Below are positions 15,942-24,044 of a stretch of 43,651 nt of DNA, piece after piece. The number at the start of each line of letters is the position of its first letter. The stretch's first letter is position 1. The translations under genes were made by a program, and so were the position numbers. Below the pieces are notes generated by a model. That model saw only the letters and a list, made by a program, of their open reading frames with translations. It ran no database searches and was not told the DNA's origin. The DNA is from Aeromicrobium sp. (GTDB taxonomy: Bacteria; Actinomycetota; Actinomycetes; Propionibacteriales; Nocardioidaceae), in the NCBI GenBank assembly GCA_014377785.1, contig JACMOZ010000162.1, forward strand, positions 1 through 43,651. Direction: 5' to 3'.

Positions 15942-17524
15942 GCTCCACCAGAACCGCCCGCAGCCTAATCATCGAGTTGTTGAATCTGGACGTGCGCGAA
16001 GCCGTGCTGTCTCCGGGCTCGCGCTCTGGCCCTCTCGCTCTCGCGCTCGCTGCCGCTGACGAGGCGGGACTGATCCGGTTACACGTCCGGATCGACGAAC
16101 GTGAAGCCGGCTTCCTTGCACTCGGCCTCGCGAAGGCCTCGCGCCGGGTGGTTCCGGCCTTCACGACGTCGGGGACCGCGGTCGCCAACCTGCATCCGGC
16201 GATGCTCGAGGCGCAGCACGCGTGCGTGCCACTTCTCGCCATCACCGCCGATCGGCCGGCCCGGCTGCGGGGGACCGGCGCCAACCAGACGACCGACCAA
16301 CGCCGAATTTTCCCGGGAATCGCCTACGCCGACAGCGTGAAGGGACTCGCGGAAGCGCTGTCGCCGGGCGGCCCGGCCCACCTCAACCTCGAGCTCGACG
16401 AGCCGTTGCTCGAAGCGATCGAGTGGGACTTCCCGCAGACCTCGGTGGTCGGGTCAGCACGCGCCGAGGTCGAACCCGAAGCCCTAGCCTTCGGCCCCCG
16501 CACCGTAGTCATGGCCGGCGACGACGCGCGGCAACCCCCACGCATCCTGGCGCGCGATGCCGGTTGGCCGCTTCTTGCCGAACCCAGCTCGGGCTCGCGC
16601 AATGGCGAGGGCGCGGTCGTCGCCTACCGCCTGCTCCTTGCCCATTCGCCGCTCGCCGGACAAATCGAACGCGTCGTCAGCTTCGGCCACTCGACGCTTT
16701 CGCGACCGGTCACGAGCCTCCTCGGCCGCGCGGACATCGAGATCATCCACGTCGGCTCCCAGGGGACGTTTCCGCACCCGGCGGGTCCGAACGTCCGGTT
16801 CGTCGACGCGGTCGCGGCCGAGGGGTCAGACGATCGTTCCTGGCTCGAGTCCTGGCTCGATGCCGACCGCCTGGCAGGCGCTGCGATCGACGCCGTACTT
16901 CGGGCGCATAGTCTCGACGGCACAACTCCGTACGACGTCGCACGCACGATTTCGGAGTCGGTGCCGCCCGAAGGGCTGCTGTTTGTCGGCTCGTCGAACC
17001 CGATCCGGGACCTCGACCTCGTTGCGCGCCCCTACACCGTGGGCGAGCGCCGGCTCATCATCGCCAATCGTGGCCTCGCCGGCATAGACGGAGTCCTGTC
17101 AACCGCGATCGGCGCTGCCCTTGCCCGTAATTCGAGTCGGGCCATCGCCTATGTCGGCGACCTCACATTCCTGCACGGCAGCAACGGACTGCTCATCGGT
17201 CCGGGTGAACCGCGTCCCGACCTCACCATCGTGGTGGCCTCCGATGACGGTGGCAGCATCTTCTCGACGCTGGAGCAGGGTGCGCCGGAGTTCGCCGCCA
17301 CCTTCGAGCGGGTCTTTGCCGCGCCGACCGGGGCCGACATCGGTGACCTCTGCCGGGGTTATGGCATCCCGCACAGGGTCGTCGCCCCCTCGGCGCTGGC
17401 TGTCGCTCTCGAAGAGTCTGCCACCGGCATACGCGTGATCGAGGTGCCGCTTGAACGAGGCAGCAGGCGTGTTCTCGCCGAGGAACTCTCCACCGCCGTG
17501 CGAGACGTATTGGCCGCCCGATAA
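15938..17524 (+). CDS. menD: SEPHCHC synthase (MenD)
   Basis: The 528-residue thiamine diphosphate enzyme has the MenD N-terminus VLSPGSRSGPLALAL, the cofactor-activating Glu region HVRIDEREAGFLALGLAKAS, the TSGTAVANLHPAMLEA segment and RLRGTGANQTTDQRRIF. The diphosphate-binding motif is GDLTFLHGSNGLLIG. It adds the succinic semialdehyde unit from 2-oxoglutarate to isochorismate. GTG 15938 overlaps menC and is chosen over an in-frame GTG 14 codons upstream. Length is normal for actinobacterial MenD. Confidence 0.95.
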   Translation: MSSTRTARSLIIELLNLDVREAVLSPGSRSGPLALALAAADEAGLIRLHVRIDEREAGFLALGLAKASRRVVPAFTTSGTAVANLHPAMLEAQHACVPLLAITADRPARLRGTGANQTTDQRRIFPGIAYADSVKGLAEALSPGGPAHLNLELDEPLLEAIEWDFPQTSVVGSARAEVEPEALAFGPRTVVMAGDDARQPPRILARDAGWPLLAEPSSGSRNGEGAVVAYRLLLAHSPLAGQIERVVSFGHSTLSRPVTSLLGRADIEIIHVGSQGTFPHPAGPNVRFVDAVAAEGSDDRSWLESWLDADRLAGAAIDAVLRAHSLDGTTPYDVARTISESVPPEGLLFVGSSNPIRDLDLVARPYTVGERRLIIANRGLAGIDGVLSTAIGAALARNSSRAIAYVGDLTFLHGSNGLLIGPGEPRPDLTIVVASDDGGSIFSTLEQGAPEFAATFERVFAAPTGADIGDLCRGYGIPHRVVAPSALAVALEESATGIRVIEVPLERGSRRVLAEELSTAVRDVLAAR

Positions 17525-17538
17525 AAACTCATCGAACC

Positions 17539-17567
17539 TTGTTATCGAACACGTGTTCGACTAGACT
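17539..17567 (+). promoter_or_regulatory. Promoter TTGTTA-17-TAGACT, leaderless, for the DUF222 gene
   Basis: TTGTTA (17539-17544), a 17-base spacer and TAGACT (17562-17567) are followed 6 nt later by ATG 17574. The spacer is almost fully occupied by a 16-base palindrome (next entry). Confidence 0.65.
17545..17560. promoter_or_regulatory. LexA (SOS) box
   Basis: TCGAACACGTGTTCGA is a perfect palindrome matching the mycobacterial-type LexA consensus TCGAAC-N4-GTTCGA. It sits between the -35 and -10 hexamers, an ideal position for repression that is lifted by DNA damage. Confidence 0.75.
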
Positions 17568-17573
17568 TGATGT

Positions 17574-18143
17574 ATGGATTCCGCACCGACGATCGAGGCC
17601 CTCAGGGTTGCTTCGCGTGTGCTGGACTGTGGGTCTGATCGTGATGCGGTCAAGGCGATCCAGAGGGCACAGGATGCCCTTGATGCGGTGAAGGCTGAGC
17701 GGCTTGCTTCGTTGCAGACGTCGAGGGATTTTGAGCTTGATGGTGCTTCGACGTTGTCGACGTGGGTTCGCAATGAGTTGCGGTTAAGCGCAAAGGAAGC
17801 TTCGACCTTGGTCAGTGCTGCCGCCACCTGTGCACATTTGCCGGCGGTTGCCGAGGCGGCTGCGGCCGGTCAGATTCGTGCGGCTCATGTTGCGACGTTC
17901 ACCTACGGACTCAAACACATTGGTTACAAAGTGGTCACCGACTCAGAGTCGTGGTTGTTGGATGTGGCGAAAACGTGTGAGCCCAACGAATTGTTCAGGG
18001 TCATCCGTGCGCTGCGTGATGCGATCTATCCCGAGGAGCTCGACAAGGACTGGGCCAAGGGCATGGACAAGCAAGACATCCAGGTCAACGCCGTCCCCCA
18101 GGGCTTCCACGAACCGGGGTCAAGGCCAGCCACATCCGCCTAA
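17574..18143 (+). pseudogene. Truncated DUF222 (13E12-type) protein lacking the HNH nuclease domain
   Basis: The 189-residue frame resembles the N-terminal DUF222 region of 13E12-repeat/HNH endonuclease proteins: AIQRAQDALDAVKAERLASL, GASTLSTWVRNELRLSAKEAS, AAAGQIRAAHVATFTYGLKHI, then a KGMDKQDIQVNAVPQGFH segment where full members continue into more DUF222 and an HNH domain. Here the match breaks at residue about 177 and the frame stops soon after; no HNH motif is found in any frame before the next gene. Codons often end in T (gtt, tct, gat), unlike the C/G-ending neighbours, which suggests foreign origin. It is probably a remnant, though the promoter and SOS box look intact. Confidence 0.72.
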
Positions 18144-18317
18144 CCGCCCACAACGTTAGACAACGACGCCACCAACGACTCGCCAGAACATAAACGACAG
18201 ACCTCAGGACATAAAAAGCCGGCAGGCAGTTTTCCTCACTTAATAACGCATTTCCGTTGCGCGGACTGCATACCCGAAGTACGTTGTGACTCACCTCACC
18301 TCTCAAGAGAGTTCGGC
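18144..18317. other. Intergenic region between the DUF222 remnant and the GMC oxidoreductase gene
   Basis: No gene was recognised. It holds the GMC gene promoter and, at 18247-18261, ATTTCCGTTGCG-like sequence shared with the region upstream of nuoA. Confidence 0.5.
18257..18285 (+). promoter_or_regulatory. Promoter TTGCGC-17-TACGTT for the GMC-aldehyde dehydrogenase unit
   Basis: TTGCGC (18257-18262) and TACGTT (18280-18285) are separated by 17 bases. Transcription would begin near 18292, giving a leader of about 26 nt before ATG 18318. Confidence 0.45.
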
Positions 18318-19901
18318 ATGCCTGCAGAGAAGTTCGATTACGTCATCGTCGGTTCCGGTAGCGCGGGCGGTGCCATCGCCGCGAGACTGAGCGAAGACCC
18401 CTCGGTCAGCGTGCTGCTGCTCGAAGCCGGCGGCGAAGACGACGCCGACGAGATCAAGATCCCGGCCGCATTCCCGGCACTTTTCAAGACCAAATGGGAC
18501 TGGAGCTACCAGACCGTCGGCCAGAAGACGCTGAACGGCAGGCGTGCAGATTGGCCCCGTATGAAGGCACTCGGCGGCTGCTCGTCGATGAACGCGATGA
18601 TCTACATCCGTGGTAACCCGGCAGATTATGACGAATGGCGTGACGCCTACGGAGCGACCGGCTGGGGATATGACGACGTCTTGCCCTATTTTCGCAAGGC
18701 CGAGGGCAACACCCGCCTCTCCGACGAATACCACGGCACGGACGGCCCCCTGCATGTGGAGGACCGCCGCTACACCCATGAACTCAGCCACGCCTGGGTC
18801 GAGTCGTCCGTCGACTCCGGCATCAAACGCAATGACGACTTCAACGGCGCCGAACAGGAAGGCGTCGGCCTCTACCAAGTGACCTGCAAAAAGGGGCGCC
18901 GCTGGTCGGTCGCCGACGCCTACATCCGGCCGGCCATGACGCGTAAGAACCTCACCGTGCGCACCAACTCGTTTGCGACGAAGATCCTGCTCGAGGGCAA
19001 CCGCGCCGTAGGCATCGCCTACCGGCAGGGCGGTCAAGACAAGACGGCCCACGCCGACGCCGAAGTCATCATCAGCGGCGGCGCGGTCAACAGTCCGCAA
19101 CTGCTCATGCTCTCGGGCATCGGGCCAGGCGCCCACCTGCGCGAATTCGACATCGACGTAGCCGTCGAGTCGCCGGGAGTCGGCCAGAACCTCCAGGACC
19201 ATCCCGCAGCGGGACTCCTGCTCTACACGAAGGGCACGACCGACCTGGCCCAGTTCCAGACCGTCGGCAGTCTGCTGAAGTGGAAGGTGTCCGGCCGCGG
19301 GCCGCTGGTCTCCAACATCGGCGAGGCGGGCGCGTTTTTCAAGAGCCGCGAAGAGCTCGCCGCGCCTGATCTCCAGATCCACATGGCGCCGTCGGGGTTC
19401 TACGACAACGGGTTCAGGGAACCGGTGCGCCATTCGGTCACGATCGCGACGACCCTCGTCAACGTCCAGAGCAGAGGCTCTCTCAAGTTGCGTTCGGCCG
19501 ATCCCACCTGGCACCCCGAGATCGATCCCGCCTATTTCGAGGACCAGGCCGACCTTGACGCCATGATCGCCGGTTATCGCCGCGCGATCGAGACTGTCGG
19601 CGCGGACCCAATCGCCCGGTTCATCGCCGCGCCGTGGATACCCGCGAGCCTGAACCCGACCGATGGCGAGATCGTAGCTGCGATCGGCCAGCTCGCGCAG
19701 ACGCTCTACCACCCGGTGGGCACCTGCTCGATGGGCACGGCCGACGATTCTGTCGTCGACCCCGAACTCAAAGTCAACGGCGTCGAAGGCCTGCGGGTTG
19801 CCGATGCTTCTGTCATGCCTCGCGTTCCGCGCGGCAACACCAACGCGCCGACCATCATGATCGGCGAAAAGGCCGCCGACCTCATCAAGGGAGCATCATG
19901 A
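18318..19901 (+). CDS. GMC-family FAD oxidoreductase (choline/alcohol dehydrogenase-like)
   Basis: The 527-residue protein opens with the FAD-binding motif YVIVGSGSAGGAIAARLSED and LLLEAGG. It also has the GMC signatures MKALGGCSSMNAMIYIRG and SGGAVNSPQLLMLSGIGP. The catalytic base is His465 in LYHPVGTCSMG, with the partner Asn near residue 507 in PRGNTNAPTIMIGE. The family oxidises primary alcohols, including choline, to aldehydes. The aldehyde dehydrogenase encoded next, with an ATGA overlap, would take the aldehyde to the acid. No betaine transporter or betI-type regulator is nearby, so choline is only one possible substrate; other alcohols or polyethylene glycol-like compounds are also possible. 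Confidence 0.9.
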   Translation: MPAEKFDYVIVGSGSAGGAIAARLSEDPSVSVLLLEAGGEDDADEIKIPAAFPALFKTKWDWSYQTVGQKTLNGRRADWPRMKALGGCSSMNAMIYIRGNPADYDEWRDAYGATGWGYDDVLPYFRKAEGNTRLSDEYHGTDGPLHVEDRRYTHELSHAWVESSVDSGIKRNDDFNGAEQEGVGLYQVTCKKGRRWSVADAYIRPAMTRKNLTVRTNSFATKILLEGNRAVGIAYRQGGQDKTAHADAEVIISGGAVNSPQLLMLSGIGPGAHLREFDIDVAVESPGVGQNLQDHPAAGLLLYTKGTTDLAQFQTVGSLLKWKVSGRGPLVSNIGEAGAFFKSREELAAPDLQIHMAPSGFYDNGFREPVRHSVTIATTLVNVQSRGSLKLRSADPTWHPEIDPAYFEDQADLDAMIAGYRRAIETVGADPIARFIAAPWIPASLNPTDGEIVAAIGQLAQTLYHPVGTCSMGTADDSVVDPELKVNGVEGLRVADASVMPRVPRGNTNAPTIMIGEKAADLIKGAS

Positions 19902-21412
19902 CCGCCACGATCGCCACCGCCACCGCGACGTTCGAGTCGCTCAATCCCGCCAACGGCGACGTCGTCGGGATCCATCCGGTCGCCTCTGCGGCTGACGTTG
20001 AGGCAGCCGTAGCGCGCGCCCACGAAGCGGCAGCCTGGTGGGGCGCCCTCACCTTCGCCCAACGGGCCGAATACCTCAGCACCTGGAAGAGCGTCATCAC
20101 CCGACGGATTGCGCAACTGGCTCACCTCGTCCATCAGGAGACCGGCAAGCCGCACGGGGATGCCCAACTTGAGATCGTGCTTGCCATCGACCCCCTCGCG
20201 TGGGCGGCCAAGCACGCCAACAAGGTGCTCGGCCCACGCAAGGTCAGTTCCGGACTGCTGATGGCCAACCAAGCCTCGACGGTCGAATACCAACCGCTCG
20301 GCGTCATCGGTGTCATCGGACCCTGGAATTATCCGATCTTCACGCCAATGGGCTCCATCGCGTATGCGCTCGCCGCCGGCAACGCCGTCGTGTTCAAACC
20401 CAGCGAATACACTCCCGCTGTCGGACAATGGCTCGCGAACACGTTTGCCGAAGTCGTGCCCGGTCATCCGGTGTTCCAGGTCGTCACGGGTCTCGGCGAA
20501 ACCGGTGCCGCCCTCTGCAAGTCCGGCGTCAACAAGTTGGCGTTCACCGGCTCGGGGGCGACCGGCAAGAAGGTCATGGCCGCCTGCGCGGAGAACCTCA
20601 CACCCGTCCTCATCGAGGCCGGCGGTAAGGATGCGTTCATCGTCGACCAGGACGCCGACATCAAAGCCGCTGCCGACGCGGCGCTCTGGGGGTCAATGTC
20701 CAATGCCGGCCAGACCTGCATCGGCGTAGAGCGCGTCTATGTGCACGAAAGGGTCTTCGACTCGTTCGTCGCCGAAATCACCGACAAGGCCAAGTTGTTG
20801 CGCGCCGGTGTCGACGACGGCGCCCAGATCGGCCCGATCACCATGCCTTCGCAGTTGGGCATCATCAAAAGCCATATCGACGATGCAATCGCCAAGGGTG
20901 CCAACGTGGTGATCGGAGGTTCCGACGCAGTCGGCGAGCGGTTCGTCCAGCCGACGATCCTCACTCATGTCCCCGAAACCTCGACGGCCATCACCCAGGA
21001 GACGTTCGGCCCGACGATCACAATCAACCCGGTCACAGACATGGACGAGGCCATCAGGCTCACCAATGCGACGCGTTATGGCTTGGCCGGCACCGTCTTT
21101 GCCAAGAAGGACGGGGTCGCCATCGCTCGTCGCATCAGGTCCGGCATGACATCGGTCAACGCGGTGATCGCCTTCGCAGGCGTGCCGTCGCTGCCCTTCG
21201 GGGGAGTGGGCGAGTCCGGCTTCGGCCGAATCCACGGCCCCGACGGGCTGAAGGAATTCACCTTCGCGAAGTCGATCACGCGGCAGAAGTTCCGACCGGT
21301 CATGCTTCTGACGTCGTTCACGCGAGAAGCCAAAACCGACACCAAACTCGCATCCCTCATCACGATGATGCACGGCGGCAAGAAGACTCTTCCCAAAAAA
21401 CACCCCCGCTGA
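19898..21412 (+). CDS. NAD(P)-dependent aldehyde dehydrogenase
   Basis: The 504-residue protein has the aldehyde dehydrogenase fold: cofactor segment GVIGPWNYPIFTPM and VVFKPSEYTP, FTGSGATGKKVM, the general base Glu240 (LIEAGGKDAF) and the catalytic Cys274 (NAGQTCIGVERVYV). The C-terminal motif LPFGGVGESGFGRIHG is intact. The usual E-L-G-G-K reads E-A-G-G-K here. It should oxidise the product of the GMC enzyme with which it overlaps. ATG 19898 is used; the longer frame back to 19634 lies inside the GMC gene. The exact aldehyde is unknown. Confidence 0.92.
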   Translation: MTATIATATATFESLNPANGDVVGIHPVASAADVEAAVARAHEAAAWWGALTFAQRAEYLSTWKSVITRRIAQLAHLVHQETGKPHGDAQLEIVLAIDPLAWAAKHANKVLGPRKVSSGLLMANQASTVEYQPLGVIGVIGPWNYPIFTPMGSIAYALAAGNAVVFKPSEYTPAVGQWLANTFAEVVPGHPVFQVVTGLGETGAALCKSGVNKLAFTGSGATGKKVMAACAENLTPVLIEAGGKDAFIVDQDADIKAAADAALWGSMSNAGQTCIGVERVYVHERVFDSFVAEITDKAKLLRAGVDDGAQIGPITMPSQLGIIKSHIDDAIAKGANVVIGGSDAVGERFVQPTILTHVPETSTAITQETFGPTITINPVTDMDEAIRLTNATRYGLAGTVFAKKDGVAIARRIRSGMTSVNAVIAFAGVPSLPFGGVGESGFGRIHGPDGLKEFTFAKSITRQKFRPVMLLTSFTREAKTDTKLASLITMMHGGKKTLPKKHPR

Positions 21413-21416
21413 CCGC

Positions 21417-21492
21417 GGATTACCACGAGGCCTCGGCAAACAGCCATCCCACGCGGGAAGTTTCCCACGGGGTATGGCTGTTTGCCGCGTGG
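21417..21492. repeat. Intergenic inverted-repeat element, copy 2
   Basis: The inner stem is perfect: GGCAAACAGCCAT pairs with ATGGCTGTTTGCC. Relative to copies 1 and 3 the left arm has A for T and the right arm T for A, a compensatory change. The core is GCGGGAAGTTTCCCACGGGG. It lies between the convergent aldehyde dehydrogenase gene and menF. Confidence 0.75.
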
Positions 21493-21500
21493 GATGCGGG

Positions 21501-22760
21501 TCAGTCCCTTGGAAAGAGCGCGTCTCGTACGGGGATGAACTTCGCATTGGACTCGGCGAGTTCGTCTTCGGGTATGGAGTCTGCGACGATTCCGCAACCG
21601 GCGAACAACCGCACGACCTTGCCGTCATTCTCGATCTGTGCCGCGCGAAGACCGATTCCCCATTCTCCATCGCCTGAGGCGCCGATCCAGCCGACCGGAC
21701 CGGCATAACGCCCCCGATCCATTTGTTCGAGTTCGGCAATGAGCCGCACCGCCGTGGAGGTGGGCGTTCCGCCGACCGCCGCCGTTGGATGCAGCGACGC
21801 CGCCAACGTCAGGACCGAAGCGTCGTCGTTGATGACACCGGTGACATCGGTGGCCAAATGCATGACGTTGGGCAGATGCAACACGAATGGCGACTCCGGC
21901 ACGTTCATCGATGTGCAGTGCGGGGCCAGGGCCTCGGCGACCGAACGCACCGCATACTCGTGTTCTTCGAGGTCTTTGCTCGACCGTGCCAATGAGCCGG
22001 CAAGGGCAAGATCGTGGCCATCGTCACCGGTCCGCCGGATGGTGCCGGCGAGGACGCGCGAGGTGATGGGCCCGCGTTCGAGCCGGACCAGCATTTCAGG
22101 AGTCGAGCCGAAGAACCCGTCGATGTGGAAAGTCCAGCAACTGGGGTAGTCGGTGGCGAGTCGCGCGAGCGGCCACCGCACATCCAGGGGCTCGCTCAGA
22201 TTGGCCTCGAGGTCGCGGGCAAGGACGATCTTGTCGAGTTCGCCGGCCGCGATGCGGGCGACCCCCTGCGCGACCAGTTGTTGCCAATCGGCGCTGTTGA
22301 CCGAACCGTCGCTGAACGTCGTATCCACCGGGGCGGTCGCAGCGTCGGCGATGGCAAGACCGGGGAGGGTCGTGAACCCGGTGCCGATTGTCGTCATCCA
22401 GCTGACGCCGTCTTTTCGACCGACGATGACCTCGGGTACGACCAGGATGCTGTCGATCGACTCGTCGGCGAAGGTGAAGGAACCGAAGGCGACGAGTCCG
22501 CTGCCGGGGCGATTGACCTCATCACGGACGACCGAAGCGCCGGCGAGATCGGCCCACCAGGCGGCAGCAGTCTGGAAACGCTGATTACCAGAGGCCGAAA
22601 AACTTGCGCTCCGCCCCCACGCCACGATGCCGTCGCCACCGTGCACCCAGGCGAGGGCATCGGCTCGGGGGAGAAGTTCGAGCAACGAGCCGGGATCATC
22701 GATCGGAATGGTCCGGACAAGCAGAGGCCGCGAAGCCTCCTCGACTGCAGGGTTGCTCAC
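21501..22760 (-). CDS. menF: Isochorismate synthase
   Basis: The 419-residue chorismate-binding enzyme carries [69 protein letters not shown] and [15 protein letters not shown], ending with [21 protein letters not shown]. These are the conserved blocks of MenF/EntC/DhbC. It converts chorismate to isochorismate, which could feed menaquinone or a siderophore; the many men genes here favour menaquinone. GTG 22760 is chosen: a -10-like TAGAGT lies 8 nt upstream. The longer frame to 22826 would run into menG on the other strand. Confidence 0.9.
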   Translation of the reverse strand: MSNPAVEEASRPLLVRTIPIDDPGSLLELLPRADALAWVHGGDGIVAWGRSASFSASGNQRFQTAAAWWADLAGASVVRDEVNRPGSGLVAFGSFTFADESIDSILVVPEVIVGRKDGVSWMTTIGTGFTTLPGLAIADAATAPVDTTFSDGSVNSADWQQLVAQGVARIAAGELDKIVLARDLEANLSEPLDVRWPLARLATDYPSCWTFHIDGFFGSTPEMLVRLERGPITSRVLAGTIRRTGDDGHDLALAGSLARSSKDLEEHEYAVRSVAEALAPHCTSMNVPESPFVLHLPNVMHLATDVTGVINDDASVLTLAASLHPTAAVGGTPTSTAVRLIAELEQMDRGRYAGPVGWIGASGDGEWGIGLRAAQIENDGKVVRLFAGCGIVADSIPEDELAESNAKFIPVRDALFPRD

Positions 22761-22768
22761 AGCGACCA

Positions 22769-22774
22769 ACTCTA
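22769..22774 (-). promoter_or_regulatory. -10 element upstream of menF
   Basis: TAGAGT on the minus strand, 8 nt before GTG 22760, giving a leader of zero to one nucleotide. Confidence 0.4.
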
Positions 22775-22793
22775 CTCGTGGGAAAGTAATCGG

Positions 22794-23486
22794 GTGAGCC
22801 GAGCCAGTCTGGATAAAAAGCCGCAAGACGTCGCGAAGATGTTCGACGAGGTCGCCAAGCGGTATGACATCACCAACGACGTTCTGTCCTTGGGTCAGGA
22901 TCGCCGTTGGCGCGGCAAGGTCGTCGAGATGGTCGCTCCGCAGCCCGGCGAACGCATTCTCGATCTCGCAGCCGGCACCGGGACGTCGAGCGAACCGTTT
23001 GCCAAGGCAGGAGCGATCGTCGTCCCGTGTGATTTCTCCCAGGGAATGCTCAATGTCGGCAAGGCCGATCGACCGGACCTTGCCTTCACCGCCGGTGACG
23101 GGATGAAACTGCCGTTCGGCGACGAGTCCTTCGACGCCGTGACGATTTCATTCGGCCTTCGCAACTTCGTTAACACCGCGACGGGCCTGCGAGAGATGCT
23201 CCGCGTTACCAAGACCGGCGGTCGCCTTGTCGTGTGTGAGTTCAGCCAACCCACCTGGGCGCCGTTCCGCACTCTCTACTCGAACTACCTGATGAAGGCA
23301 TTGCCGTCGATCGCCACGAAGGTGTCCTCCGATCCCGAAAGCTATGTCTATCTTGCCGAGTCGATTCAGGATTGGCCCGACCAGCGAGCGCTCGCCGAGA
23401 TCATCGTCGACGCTGGCTGGGGCCGCGTCGAGTGGAAGAACCTCTCCGGCGGCATCGTCGCACTGCACCACTCGGTCAAGCGCTGA
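22794..23486 (+). CDS. menG: Demethylmenaquinone methyltransferase (UbiE/MenG)
   Basis: The 230-residue class I methyltransferase shows [28 protein letters not shown] at the N-terminus, the SAM motif [55 protein letters not shown], and [21 protein letters not shown]. This is the full UbiE/MenG pattern. It performs the last step of menaquinone synthesis, C-methylation of demethylmenaquinone. GTG 22794 is used; the open frame extends far upstream through the menF region, which is not part of the gene. It is divergent from menF across 33 bases and precedes the nuo operon, whose product uses menaquinone. Confidence 0.95.
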   Translation: MSRASLDKKPQDVAKMFDEVAKRYDITNDVLSLGQDRRWRGKVVEMVAPQPGERILDLAAGTGTSSEPFAKAGAIVVPCDFSQGMLNVGKADRPDLAFTAGDGMKLPFGDESFDAVTISFGLRNFVNTATGLREMLRVTKTGGRLVVCEFSQPTWAPFRTLYSNYLMKALPSIATKVSSDPESYVYLAESIQDWPDQRALAEIIVDAGWGRVEWKNLSGGIVALHHSVKR

Positions 23487-23492
23487 ATATAC

Positions 23493-23511
23493 TTACGCTT
23501 CCGTTGCGTAA
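23493..23511. other. Inverted repeat TTACGC-N7-GCGTAA downstream of menG
   Basis: A perfect 6-base stem with a 7-base loop, TTCCGTT, lies just after the menG stop. The part CGTTGCG with TTC before it recurs upstream of the GMC gene (18251-18261). It may be a repressor operator or a weak terminator. Confidence 0.35.
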
Positions 23512-23608
23512 ATCGCCTGCCCAGCGGGGATGGGGAGCTGGGCAATCATGCCCAGGATCGTGCACTACGCGAGCCCGCCCCCGCTGGTAGCGTTCCTTGT
23601 AGCGGTTC

Positions 23609-23614
23609 TAGACT
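23609..23614 (+). promoter_or_regulatory. Candidate -10 element of the nuo operon promoter
   Basis: TAGACT, identical to the -10 of the DUF222 and nuoA2 genes. It would start transcription near 23621 and give a leader of about 60 nt. No strong -35 is visible at 17-18 bases. Confidence 0.35.
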
Positions 23615-23631
23615 TGTGGACGTTGTCATGC

Positions 23632-23649
23632 TCGTGAAAATTTTCACGA
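23632..23649. promoter_or_regulatory. Perfect 18-bp palindrome, CRP/FNR-type operator candidate, upstream of nuoA
   Basis: TCGTGAAAATTTTCACGA is fully symmetrical and contains GTGA-N6-TCAC, the core recognised by CRP/FNR-family regulators. It lies 32 bases before the nuoA start, probably downstream of the transcription start, so binding would more likely repress. Confidence 0.55.
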
Positions 23650-23665
23650 AGTCAGCAGAAAAGCA

Positions 23666-23673
23666 GGAAGGGG
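23666..23673 (+). promoter_or_regulatory. Ribosome binding site of nuoA
   Basis: GGAAGGGG, 7 nt before GTG 23681, among the strongest in the window; the operon is thus a leadered transcript. Confidence 0.7.
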
Positions 23674-23680
23674 TTCTACG

Positions 23681-24040
23681 GTGAATGCCTACACGCCAAT
23701 CCTGATTCTGGGAGCCGTCGCCGCCGCGTTCGCCGTAGGCAGCGTCGCCATCGCACCCTTCACCGGTCCCCGCCGCTATAACCGCGCCAAACTTGACCGT
23801 TACGAATCGGGTATCCAGCCGAGCCCGTTGCCCGAGGGCGGCGGCAAGGTCTCGGTTCGTTACTTCATCATCGCGATGCTCTTTATCGTTTTCGACATTG
23901 AAATTGTTTTCCTCTATCCGTTCGCCGTGGCCTTTGACCAGCTCGGCTGGTTCGGAATCATTGAGATGTTTCTTTTTATGGCGACGGTCTTCGTCGCTTA
24001 TGCCTATGTATGGCGCCGCGGCGGACTGGAATGGGACTGA
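23681..24040 (+). CDS. nuoA: NADH-quinone oxidoreductase subunit A
   Basis: The 119-residue membrane protein has three hydrophobic helices and the NuoA hallmarks [13 protein letters not shown] and [14 protein letters not shown], containing the acidic residues of the quinone-channel region. It is part of the membrane arm of complex I near NuoH, J and K. The GTG start is supported by a strong ribosome binding site. nuoB follows after 4 bases. Confidence 0.96.
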   Translation: MNAYTPILILGAVAAAFAVGSVAIAPFTGPRRYNRAKLDRYESGIQPSPLPEGGGKVSVRYFIIAMLFIVFDIEIVFLYPFAVAFDQLGWFGIIEMFLFMATVFVAYAYVWRRGGLEWD

Positions 24041-24044
24041 TCTT

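Noticed and set aside
18303-19712. 469-codon open frame on the minus strand over the GMC gene
   Set aside because: Antisense shadow; composition is Arg/Gly/Asp-rich low-quality and the plus-strand gene has all catalytic motifs.
22014-22793. Upstream extension of the menG frame
   Set aside because: It lies antisense over menF; MenG homology begins at the GTG at 22794.
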